Source: Planctomycetota bacterium
GTDB lineage: Bacteria; Planctomycetota; Planctomycetia; Planctomycetales; Planctomycetaceae
DNA length: 64,000 nt
Reading direction: 5' to 3'
Assembly: GCA_022600195.1 (NCBI GenBank)
Contig: JAHZKX010000084.1
Span: 1-64,000, forward strand
Positions 1 to 7,464 of the stretch are shown here, piece after piece. The position numbers and the translations under genes were made by a program. Below the pieces are notes generated by a model, which saw only the letters and a list, made by a program, of their open reading frames with translations, searched no databases and was not told the DNA's origin. Each line of letters begins with the position of its first letter. The first letter of the stretch is position 1.

Positions 1-66
1 AAGGTGAACCTCGGCTTCCCGGAGTTTAGAAATAATCTGTTCGGATGAATGACGTTTCGTGGGCAT
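1..66 (-). CDS. IS3-family transposase OrfA, N-terminus only (cut by window edge)
   Basis: The minus strand reads MPTKRHSSEQIISKLREAEV, then HL, before leaving the window. This is the characteristic start of IS3-family (OrfA, helix-turn-helix) transposases, which begin with a basic stretch followed by EQII.KLREAE. The ATG at 64-66 is preceded by a strong Shine-Dalgarno (AAGGAGG on the minus strand, complement of 71-77), which supports the start. Only 22 codons are visible, so completeness of the element cannot be judged. OrfA binds the terminal repeats and is normally joined to the OrfB integrase by frameshifting; OrfB would lie to the left of the window. Confidence 0.8.
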   Translation of the reverse strand, partial: MPTKRHSSEQIISKLREAEVHL

Positions 67-140
67 AATCGCCTCCTTTTAATGGTCCAGAAACCTGAAT
101 TGTATATCAAGCTCTGGTTTCGGTTAAAGGGGGCATGTCA
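1..140 (-). mobile_element. Right-hand end of an IS3-family insertion sequence in this orientation (IRL of the element)
   Basis: Upstream of the OrfA start the minus strand carries TGACATGCCCCCTTT (complement of 126-140), which fits the IS3-family terminal pattern TGA..TG.CCCC. The element would therefore end at about 140, and host DNA would begin with gcttaac. The other end lies outside the window, so target duplication cannot be checked. The family is known from the OrfA sequence; the exact boundary is inferred from the terminal pattern. Confidence 0.6.
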
Positions 141-334
141 GCTTAACATTTCCTGTTTACAAAATCCTACATATACTTACATTGAATATGATTCATTCAA
201 CAAAGTCTGGAAACGGTCTTTATCATCAAAGAAGATCGGAGTTCATCTCACGGATATGATAACTTTGAGTGAAAGAATGAATGTCGTGCTGTCAGATAGG
301 GGACTGTCATTAAATCACGAAAGCGTTTGAAGAT

Positions 335-1195
335 ATGCAAGTCACCATAACAGCCGTTGGTCCGGACAATCGTGGATTAGCAGATCCCATCGTGCACTAT
401 GTGACTGGCTTGGGGGCGAACATTCATGAAATTCAAATGTATGACCATGACTCAGAACGCCTGTTTGCCATGTTCATGCGGATTGATTGGCCAACTGAGG
501 TTGAACCAGTTTCTGTACTCAGAGAACGGATCATGCAGATCGGCACTCAGAAGGGGCTGACGCTTCGGGTCTGGGCGCGGGATGAAGAAGACCGACCGCC
601 TCGTATTGCTATTTGTACGACCTATCGTTCTGAACCTGCTGAAGCCGTATTGAACGCTATAGATGACGGAGTGATTCAAGCAGAGCCTGCAGTGATAATT
701 GGAAACCGTGACCGCTGTCAGTCCTTGGCCGAGAAACATCATCTGGACTTTCATAACATCGGTGATGAACGTGGGAATCCGGATAACAAGGAAATGGTTA
801 AACTATTCGATTCCTATGATGTTGATTATGTACTGCTTGCCCGTTATATGCGAGTTCTGCCTCCTCGAATTTGCTGGAGCTTTGCTGGAGGTAGAATCAT
901 CAACCTGCATCATGGCCTGTTGCCTTCTTATCCCGGCTTTCAACCGTATGAAGATGCTTTCAGCCATCATATGCTGACCTTTGGCGCTACGATACACTTC
1001 ATCATTCCTGAACTCGATGCCGGCAATCAGATCATACACCAGAATGCATTTACTGTTTCACCTGGTAGTTCATTAAAAGAGATCAAACGAATCGGCGAAA
1101 CCCTGCATGAGCCTGAATGTCTTGTAGAAGGAGTCCGCCGAGTCATAGCCCGCGAAGTAGAATTGCACTTTCATCGTGTTGTGAGCATTGAATAA
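335..1195 (+). CDS. purU: Formyltetrahydrofolate deformylase (PurU)
   Basis: Hydrolyses 10-formyl-tetrahydrofolate to formate and tetrahydrofolate, balancing one-carbon pools and feeding formate to purine synthesis; cytoplasmic. The 286-residue length is normal for the family. An N-terminal ACT domain (about residues 1-80) starts with VTITAVGPDNRGLADPIV. The formyltransferase domain (about 90-280) carries RIINLHHGLLPSYPG with N190 and H192, and GATIHFIIPELDAG with D228; these match the catalytic Asn/His/Asp triad. It stands alone, with an IS end about 195 bases upstream and a shared terminator with the convergent uracil-DNA glycosylase gene downstream. The ATG has no strong Shine-Dalgarno. 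Confidence 0.93.
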   Translation: MQVTITAVGPDNRGLADPIVHYVTGLGANIHEIQMYDHDSERLFAMFMRIDWPTEVEPVSVLRERIMQIGTQKGLTLRVWARDEEDRPPRIAICTTYRSEPAEAVLNAIDDGVIQAEPAVIIGNRDRCQSLAEKHHLDFHNIGDERGNPDNKEMVKLFDSYDVDYVLLARYMRVLPPRICWSFAGGRIINLHHGLLPSYPGFQPYEDAFSHHMLTFGATIHFIIPELDAGNQIIHQNAFTVSPGSSLKEIKRIGETLHEPECLVEGVRRVIAREVELHFHRVVSIE

Positions 1196-1197
1196 AA

Positions 1198-1233
1198 AAT
1201 GCTGAAACGATGATCTCAGCATTCTATTTTTTT
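1198..1233. terminator. Bidirectional terminator between purU and the UDG gene
   Basis: The inverted repeat aatgctga (1198-1205) and tcagcatt (1216-1223) is flanked by an A-rich run on the left (1194-1199) and a T-run on the right (1227-1233). It can therefore act as a Rho-independent terminator for both convergent genes. The minus-strand gene's TAG directly abuts the stem. Confidence 0.75.
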
Positions 1234-1913
1234 GTTATCAACTTTGATTTGACCAGTTCAAAAACAGAATCAAACATGGGCTCAGTTAATCTTCCTGTAA
1301 ACGTATTCTGCTGGCTGGGATGATAACTGCCCACCAGCCAATGTCCATTGGGGAACTGAAACGTAGCGCCGTGCGCGAAAGGTGGTCGTTTGCCGACCAG
1401 TTCTCCCTGGAGTTTTTTGAAATCGATTACTGATTTCCAGCCAATTTGCCCTAAGGCCAGGAAGACTTTCACCGGCAGCAACTTCACGGTCTGTTCCAGC
1501 CAAGTATGACAGTTTTCAATTTCTTCGCGGCTCGGTTTATTAGCCGGTGGTGCACAATGACAGGCTGCTGTGATGGCACAATTTCTGAGCAGTAATCCAT
1601 CTGAACGGTTCTCGGCCTTCGGTTGATTGGCAAAGCCGGCTTTATGTAAGGCGCGATACAGCCAATCTCCGCTGCGATCCCCGGTAAACATTCTACCGGT
1701 TCGATTGGCACCGTGGGCTGCAGGAGCCAAGCCGACAATAAGCAGTTCTGCTTGCGGATCGCCAAAATTGGAAACTGGTTTCCCCCAGTACTCCCAATCT
1801 TGATAAGACTTTCGTTTTTCCTCTGCAATTTTCTGGCAATGTGTCAATAAACGTTCACACTTCTGACATCCCACAATCAGTTGATTTAACTCATCCCAGT
1901 TCGATTCAATCAT
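1224..1913 (-). CDS. Uracil-DNA glycosylase, family 5 (UdgB-like)
   Basis: Removes uracil, and in family 5 also hypoxanthine or other deaminated bases, from DNA in base-excision repair. The 229-residue protein has the family 5 active-site motif [14 protein letters not shown] (61-74), in which the usual Asp/Asn of other UDG families is Ala. The second motif is [15 protein letters not shown] (196-210). Cysteines C16, C19, one of C118/C120, and C135 fit the 4Fe-4S ligand pattern of family 4/5 enzymes. It converges on purU and appears monocistronic. Family 4 is the alternative, but the HGANRTGR signature argues for family 5. Confidence 0.9.
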   Translation of the reverse strand: MIESNWDELNQLIVGCQKCERLLTHCQKIAEEKRKSYQDWEYWGKPVSNFGDPQAELLIVGLAPAAHGANRTGRMFTGDRSGDWLYRALHKAGFANQPKAENRSDGLLLRNCAITAACHCAPPANKPSREEIENCHTWLEQTVKLLPVKVFLALGQIGWKSVIDFKKLQGELVGKRPPFAHGATFQFPNGHWLVGSYHPSQQNTFTGRLTEPMFDSVFELVKSKLITKK

Positions 1914-2192
1914 CTGATCCTCTAAGTATCTGGTGTCTGACGGGTTATGACTCTTGTAATTATTAGTCCAGATGAGCCGATAAAAAGCAAGGTATCTGCA
2001 CTAGCAATCCCAGCAAACAACCGATGCTCTTAAACAGGACTCTATATTTAAAGAGACGATTTTAAAATCCAGGCTTGAAAATCCGCACCACGTCACTTTA
2101 CGATAGGGTAGCAGTTATCCAGATCCCAGCGTGTGCCGGAAAATAATCTATCATACATTGAATGAATTTGAGCCTTTTTCAGGAAAACAATT

Positions 2193-2681
2193 GTGTCAAA
2201 ACTACAACTTCCTTTGATGTCACTTGTAGCCGCTATTCCAGCTGGCTTTTTGACCTACCTGTTAGTAATGGCTTTTCTGAATCATGCAGAAGCGATGTCA
2301 ACCACACTACTTGGTGTAGCGGGTTTAACATTGCTGCTGAGTGCGGTTCTGACCATCATACCCATCGGCGCTTTAATTTTTGGTCCCAAAGGGGATTCGA
2401 AGAAAAAAGAAAAAAGTAAAGGCAAGGATCTAGGGGAAGCTGATTCAGCAGAAGCGGATGATGATCTGGTACCTGATTCGGCAGCAGAACTTTCGGACGA
2501 ATTCGGCGTTGATGAATATGAGACTGAAGAAGAGGATGAGCTGGCTTCAGGAGATGATCTTGATTTTGGCGAATCCGATGAATTCAGTGATAGTGAAATC
2601 AGTAGCGAATTCGAAGATGATGATTTTGGTTTTGAAGAAGACGACTATGAATTCGATGATGAGGATGAAGAAGACAAATAA
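2193..2681 (+). CDS. Small two-helix membrane protein with long acidic tail
   Basis: This 162-residue protein has no recognised function. It starts at GTG, 8 bases after AGGA. Two hydrophobic segments (about 10-30 and 40-65) suggest a helical hairpin in the membrane. They are followed by a short lysine-rich stretch (KGDSKKKEKSKGK) and then a tail of about 80 residues made almost entirely of D, E, S, G and F. The Lys-rich turn predicts both termini in the cytoplasm by the positive-inside rule. The acidic tail has no cysteines and looks disordered; it could bind cations or a basic partner. The gene is alone and converges on the next. Confidence 0.7.
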   Translation: MSKLQLPLMSLVAAIPAGFLTYLLVMAFLNHAEAMSTTLLGVAGLTLLLSAVLTIIPIGALIFGPKGDSKKKEKSKGKDLGEADSAEADDDLVPDSAAELSDEFGVDEYETEEEDELASGDDLDFGESDEFSDSEISSEFEDDDFGFEEDDYEFDDEDEEDK

Positions 2682-2717
2682 CAAGTATTTATTTTCTTGC
2701 ATCCCCATGATTCCTGT

Positions 2718-4439
2718 TTATTTCAGATTGTCCTGAAAAAAAAGATCCATGTCTTTCACCATATCATTGAACCAGGGTAGTTGATTCCAGCAGCCATGTT
2801 TGCCATTCGGATAAACTTTAATGCCTGTCATGACACCCAGAGATTTCAGTTTTTCTCGTGAAGGGGCATTTCGTTCGGGATGATCAAATTCACCAGTCAT
2901 AAATAAGAGTGGTGGTGTCTGTTTATTAAGATGCAAGTACGCGTCACTGAGCTGATACAGTTCCGGATCTTCAACAATGGTTTTTCCCAGCCATTGATTG
3001 GAATTAGATTTTTTGGGATTCGTGCGCGACCGTTCTGCCACGGAACCGGAAGCCATCTGCATCGGGCCGGCCATGACGATTGCTGCTTGAAGTGCTGATG
3101 ACTGGTCTTGATTTCCTGCATCACCCTGCAACTTATTAGCATGCGGTGCAGCCGCCATCAGTCCCACCAGATGGCCGCCGGCTGAGCCACCCACAGCACC
3201 GATATGTTGAGGGTCAACATGAAACTGTTTTGCTTTTCCACGCAGGAAACGAACGGCAGCATTACAGTCTTGAATCCCGGCAGGGAATTTTGCTTCATGT
3301 CCCAAACGATAACCAATTGCCATCGTGACATATCCACGTTGGCACAGGGCAAGTGCTAATGCACGAAATTTTGCTTTGTCACCATTCAACCAGCCTCCGC
3401 CATGTACTACCACTACTGCAGGAAAGGGGCTTTTGCCCGTATTGGGAATGAAAATATCAGCCAGTAATTTGCGAGCTCCGGTTTGGCCATAGACAACATT
3501 CAAATGTGGTGATACCGTTTTGGGTACCGAAATTGAGGGACGTTTCGAATTAGTACTTGTGGCAGAAAGCGGTAGCTCTGGAACACATCCATACGCTTTC
3601 ATCCGCTGACGGTATAATCCGCCAAAACCGGTGATGTATAACGAACGCATGTCTTGATCACCAAAGACGCAGTTTATCGGACGCGTAGGTGTTTTGATTT
3701 TTGCCAGTAATTTCCCTTCTGGATTCCAGATCCAGATATCCGCAGGCCCTGCGCAATAAACATTGCCTGCACGGTCGACTGTCATTCCATCAGCGCCCTT
3801 ATCAGGGCCGGCATCCATTTTGGCAAACAGACGACCTTTTTCGACTGTTCCTGGTCCGGTAACGGTATAAGCCCAGATTTCTTTTGGAACATAGGCTGCT
3901 ATATATAGTGTTTTACCATCGGGAGACAGAATGAGACCGTTCGGGGTTTTTATGTCTTTCACGGTAACAGTTTGCTTGCCCTCTGGAGAAATCCAGATGA
4001 CCTCTCCCGATCCTGTGAGCGTGTAATAGATTCCACCCTGTTGATCAACAACTAGGTCATTAGGTCTGCGTGGAGGCTTGGCATCTGCTGGTTGACCTGC
4101 GATTGGTGTTTTCTTTTTACCATTTAGGACACTGATTTGACTGGCACCATTGTCTGAGAGAAATAATTTTCCGTGACTGAAAAAACTGGCGCTGATGCGT
4201 CCGGCATCGTTCAGGAAAACCTGCACTTTGCCTGTTTTTGGAGTATAGCGATACAGTTTTCCTCCTTTTACATCTGGAAAATAGAGATGTCCGCCACCAT
4301 CCCAGGCGGGACCATCTGCCAATCCAAATTCAGTGGCAATAGTTTCCAGAGGTGAAGACGTATCAACTATTGAATCAACGGCGGAGCTGGTATTGTTCAA
4401 TGCCGCAAATGAAAAAAGAAAAATGGCAAGATGTTTCAT
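2718..4439 (-). CDS. Secreted fusion: SMP-30/gluconolactonase-like propeller plus alpha/beta hydrolase esterase
   Basis: A 573-residue exported protein with signal peptide (MKHLAIFLFSFAALNNTSSA). Residues about 30-290 form an SMP-30/gluconolactonase-like propeller with motifs such as FGLADGPAWDGGGHLYFPD and NGLILSPDGKTLYIA. Residues about 305-573 are a BD-FAE/hormone-sensitive-lipase type esterase: oxyanion motif HGGGW (H346), nucleophile S419 in GGSAGG, Asp in GEFDHPER and His in NGKHGCW. Both activities may act on one lactone or acyl-sugar substrate outside the cytoplasm; the substrate is unknown. It lies 73 bases downstream of another exported protein on the same strand and may share its transcript. 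Confidence 0.87.
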   Translation of the reverse strand: MKHLAIFLFSFAALNNTSSAVDSIVDTSSPLETIATEFGLADGPAWDGGGHLYFPDVKGGKLYRYTPKTGKVQVFLNDAGRISASFFSHGKLFLSDNGASQISVLNGKKKTPIAGQPADAKPPRRPNDLVVDQQGGIYYTLTGSGEVIWISPEGKQTVTVKDIKTPNGLILSPDGKTLYIAAYVPKEIWAYTVTGPGTVEKGRLFAKMDAGPDKGADGMTVDRAGNVYCAGPADIWIWNPEGKLLAKIKTPTRPINCVFGDQDMRSLYITGFGGLYRQRMKAYGCVPELPLSATSTNSKRPSISVPKTVSPHLNVVYGQTGARKLLADIFIPNTGKSPFPAVVVVHGGGWLNGDKAKFRALALALCQRGYVTMAIGYRLGHEAKFPAGIQDCNAAVRFLRGKAKQFHVDPQHIGAVGGSAGGHLVGLMAAAPHANKLQGDAGNQDQSSALQAAIVMAGPMQMASGSVAERSRTNPKKSNSNQWLGKTIVEDPELYQLSDAYLHLNKQTPPLLFMTGEFDHPERNAPSREKLKSLGVMTGIKVYPNGKHGCWNQLPWFNDMVKDMDLFFQDNLK

Positions 4440-4512
4440 AAATATTTCCTGTAACCTGAGGCAACTCTGAAAATTCGGTCTGGCTCACATATGAGATTAT
4501 TGTTGAAGATTA

Positions 4513-5355
4513 TTAGTGTCTGACAAGTCGTATCTGTCGCACGTCCATCACGGCATTCTGCGTTTTTTGTTGCGGTTTCAGCTGTAACGACTGCAGTCCC
4601 GATTTGTTGATCGTCAACGTGCCTATATGACGTTCTTTGAAATTCTGAAAATGTCCTGTTTCTTCCACGATAAAAATCACTGCTTGATCATTCACTGCAA
4701 GCTTGACCTTGCTGCCTCCCTGTCCCTTGCCACAGCCCTGTAAAAGATAGACATCAAATACACCCGATGTTTTTACATTCAATTTCCATTCGCACCAGTC
4801 GTTCTCATTCGCCCAATAGCCAACCGTGTTTTTATGTGGCTGTGGTTCGTAACGCAACAGTTCCCCATGGACGATGGCGTCTTTGGCATCCAGAATCAAT
4901 TGCTGATTTTGATCTTCCTGAACGACTTTCGGTTTGACTGGCAAGTAGGTAGGCTCTTTGAATTCAATGATGACCGATATTGGCTGTGATTGCACTGTTT
5001 TGGGGAGTTGTATTTCCCATTCCTCGATGCCTGGTTTTAGTGTCAGTGGTTTTTTTTCGGCATCGTGCGCTAAGTAAATCGCTTTCAGGCGATTGTTCAT
5101 CCGCGGAATCAGAACCTTTTTGTTTGTTTCTAACTGTTTTATCTCTAACTTAAGTCCCTGAGGTAAAGTAGAGATTGTTCCCCATTTTTTCTGAATCGGG
5201 AATTGCTTTTTGTCTGTCTGCGTTGATGAATTCGTTCCTCCATTAGCTTCGAAACTATAGAATAAACAAATCACTGTTCCTACAATTAGAAATGCAATAG
5301 AAGAGAAGTAACACTTCAAGAAAATTCGAGTGAACCTGAAGGGCAAGTTGAGCAT
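4513..5355 (-). CDS. Exported hypothetical protein with carbohydrate-binding-like C-terminus
   Basis: A 280-residue protein with one N-terminal hydrophobic segment (about 10-32) as membrane anchor or signal. The C-terminal half (about 150-280) has GYWANENDWCEWKLNVKTSG followed by a beta-rich region. This resembles the galactose-binding/CBM-like modules that many planctomycete secreted proteins carry next to fucosidase or hydrolase domains. No catalytic motif is visible. It is first in a possible two-gene unit with the propeller-esterase fusion, so a role in binding the same glycan is plausible but inferred. Confidence 0.65.
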   Translation of the reverse strand: MLNLPFRFTRIFLKCYFSSIAFLIVGTVICLFYSFEANGGTNSSTQTDKKQFPIQKKWGTISTLPQGLKLEIKQLETNKKVLIPRMNNRLKAIYLAHDAEKKPLTLKPGIEEWEIQLPKTVQSQPISVIIEFKEPTYLPVKPKVVQEDQNQQLILDAKDAIVHGELLRYEPQPHKNTVGYWANENDWCEWKLNVKTSGVFDVYLLQGCGKGQGGSKVKLAVNDQAVIFIVEETGHFQNFKERHIGTLTINKSGLQSLQLKPQQKTQNAVMDVRQIRLVRH

Positions 5356-5536
5356 CTAAAAAGGTGCCTTTAGATTGAAAATGATAAAATGAGGGGATTG
5401 AGATCAAAGACTATTCTTAATGATCTGATTCACCAGTTCAATCGATATTCAAGTGAATGAGACAGTTCTTCCCAAGAAACATTTTTTAAGAAATCGATAA
5501 ATTACACTGAAAGTTACATTCAGTAGAGAGAAAATC

Positions 5537-6079
5537 GTGCGCAACAAAGATCAGGAGTCCGATGAAACGATTGCAGAAGCCCGCTTTTTAAAATTGATCA
5601 AACGTGGTCGCTGGGAATTCGTTCAACGTGTCAATACCACAGGGGTCGTCTGCCTGTTTCCACTCACGACTGATGCACGCGTGGTTCTGGTGGAACAGTT
5701 TCGTCCTCCGGTAAATGCAACCGTGATTGAATTTCCAGCTGGATTGGCAGGTGATATTGCAGGACAGGAAGAGGAAGCACTAGAGACAGCCGCATTGCGA
5801 GAACTCGAAGAAGAAACTGGCTATCAGGCCCGGACAATGATTTCATTGGGTTCCACGGTCTCCTCAGCCGGTTTGACAGATGAATCCGTACATTTCTTTC
5901 TTGCGTTGGATTTGGAAAAAGTCTCAGAAGGTGGAGGCGATGAATCAGAAAATATAACTGTGCACTCTGTACCCTTCGCGGAAATTGATCAGTGGTTAGA
6001 AGCAGCTGTCACCCGAGGTTGCATGTTAGATGCTCGAATATATGCTGGTCTTTATTTTTTATCTAAATACATTCCGTAA
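5537..6079 (+). CDS. NUDIX hydrolase, ADP-ribose pyrophosphatase-like
   Basis: Cleaves nucleoside diphosphate-linked substrates such as ADP-ribose. The 180-residue length fits. The Nudix helix is clear around ALRELEEETGY (about 92-102), preceded by acidic residues, and the upstream motif VIEFPAGLAGD is typical of the ADP-ribose subgroup (EFPAGxxD). The spacing from the first conserved Gly of the Nudix box is slightly irregular. It starts at GTG with a weak ribosome site. The next gene is 108 bases away and has its own promoter candidate. Confidence 0.85.
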   Translation: MRNKDQESDETIAEARFLKLIKRGRWEFVQRVNTTGVVCLFPLTTDARVVLVEQFRPPVNATVIEFPAGLAGDIAGQEEEALETAALRELEEETGYQARTMISLGSTVSSAGLTDESVHFFLALDLEKVSEGGGDESENITVHSVPFAEIDQWLEAAVTRGCMLDARIYAGLYFLSKYIP

Positions 6080-6100
6080 AACCAATTATCTGACTTTTTT

Positions 6101-6125
6101 TTGTCTGAGGAGACAAGGTTATAAT
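6101..6125 (+). promoter_or_regulatory. Promoter candidate with overlapping inverted repeat before the aminotransferase
   Basis: A perfect TATAAT lies at 6120-6125. Just before it is the inverted repeat TTGTCT-GAGG-AGACAA (6101-6116). The repeat lies where the spacer and -35 region would be, so it could be an operator. No good -35 at 17 bases is visible, so the promoter call rests on the -10 alone. Confidence 0.4.
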
Positions 6126-6187
6126 AGAGGACGTAATCTTGATTGACCCGGTCTACACAGCCTTTTAAGAAAAGAAGCTTAAGAATT

Positions 6188-7303
6188 ATGAGCGAAGAAT
6201 GGATTTCCGATCGAATGCACCTGATTGATGCGTCAGGAATTCGTAAAGTTTTTGATCTGGCAGCGAATATGAAAAATCCGATCAACCTCAGTATCGGTCA
6301 ACCCCACTTTGATACACCTGACGTCATCAAGGATGCGTTATGTCAGGCTGTTCGTGATGGCAAAAATGCATATAGTCAATCTCAGGGAATCGCTCCTTTA
6401 ATTGAAAAAATTCAGTCTCGGGTCGATGCCGAATATCATCATGACGACCGTCAAGTATTTGTATCCAGTGGTACCAGTGGTGCATTGATGCTGGTATTAA
6501 ATGCACTCATCAATCCTGGCGATGAAGTGATTGTCTTTGATCCATTTTTTGTCATGTATTCACACCTTGCGAAGGTCGTAGGGGGCAATTTAGTTTTTGT
6601 AGAAACTTATCCGGATTTCTCAATTGATATTGAAAAAGTCCGTAACGCGATTACTGACCGTACGAAATTAATTCTATTTAACAGTCCCAGTAATCCCACT
6701 GGTTATGTCGCGAGCGAAGCAGAAACCCGCGCCCTGGCAGAATTGGCGGCTGAAAAAAATATTGCATTAGTCAGTGACGAAATTTATCGCGCGTTTTGTT
6801 ATGACCAGCCATTCGTTAGTCCAGCTGCGTTCAACGAAAATGTAATTGTGATTGATGGCTTCAGCAAATCGCACTCCATGACGGGACATCGCCTTGGATT
6901 TGTACATGGTCCCCAGAGTGTGATTCAGCAGATGATTAAGCTGCAACAATACACGTTTGTCTGCGCACCGCATCCAATGCAATGGGCGGGGCTGGCTGCA
7001 TTGGATTATGATGTCTCAGATCGAGTGGAAGAATACCGTCAAAAACGAGATTTAATGCGGAACCGTTTAGCAGACAAATTTGAAATATCCGGTGCCCAGG
7101 GAGCGTTCTACATGTTTCTCAAAACACCTTGGGGATCGGGTACTGAATTCTGTACTGAAGCCATCAGGAACAATTTGCTGATAATACCGGGTAATGTGTT
7201 CAGTGGTAGTGACACTCATTTTCGTATTTCCTATGCACAGGAAAATTCGGTTCTGGAAGAGGGCGCGGATATTCTAAATCGTCTTGCAGACCACAAAATG
7301 TAA
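6188..7303 (+). CDS. Class I/II PLP-dependent aminotransferase
   Basis: A cytoplasmic fold-type I aminotransferase, 371 residues from the chosen ATG. The frame is open to a TTG at 6143, but homologous proteins begin near MxxxISDRMHLIDASGIRKV. Visible motifs are NLSIGQPHFDTPD near the N-terminus, the SNPTGYV turn, DEIYRAF with the cofactor-binding Asp, and the PLP lysine in DGFSKSHSMTGHRLG. The C-terminal Arg region is HFRISYA. The amino-acid substrate cannot be told from sequence; aspartate or aromatic aminotransferases are closest in style. A TATAAT box lies about 60 bases upstream. Confidence 0.88.
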   Translation: MSEEWISDRMHLIDASGIRKVFDLAANMKNPINLSIGQPHFDTPDVIKDALCQAVRDGKNAYSQSQGIAPLIEKIQSRVDAEYHHDDRQVFVSSGTSGALMLVLNALINPGDEVIVFDPFFVMYSHLAKVVGGNLVFVETYPDFSIDIEKVRNAITDRTKLILFNSPSNPTGYVASEAETRALAELAAEKNIALVSDEIYRAFCYDQPFVSPAAFNENVIVIDGFSKSHSMTGHRLGFVHGPQSVIQQMIKLQQYTFVCAPHPMQWAGLAALDYDVSDRVEEYRQKRDLMRNRLADKFEISGAQGAFYMFLKTPWGSGTEFCTEAIRNNLLIIPGNVFSGSDTHFRISYAQENSVLEEGADILNRLADHKM

Positions 7304-7464
7304 AAAATTACGCGGATACAATCAGAATATCTATTTGAGAACCAGTTTTTTGGCACAAATGAAAACTTTCTCTATACCTGACAGGGTATCACCTCTATCA
7401 TGCAGAATATGCGCTTCCTTGTAGCAGGCAGTAATAGACTTACGAGATTGCCAGACAACGACTT

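Noticed and set aside
49..330. 93-codon plus-strand open frame at the left end
   Set aside because: It crosses the IS terminal repeat and overlaps the OrfA start on the other strand. It has no ribosome site and no recognisable protein features.
6143..6187. TTG start extending the aminotransferase by 15 residues
   Set aside because: The added residues are basic and unlike the family N-terminus; the ATG at 6188 fits homologous starts.
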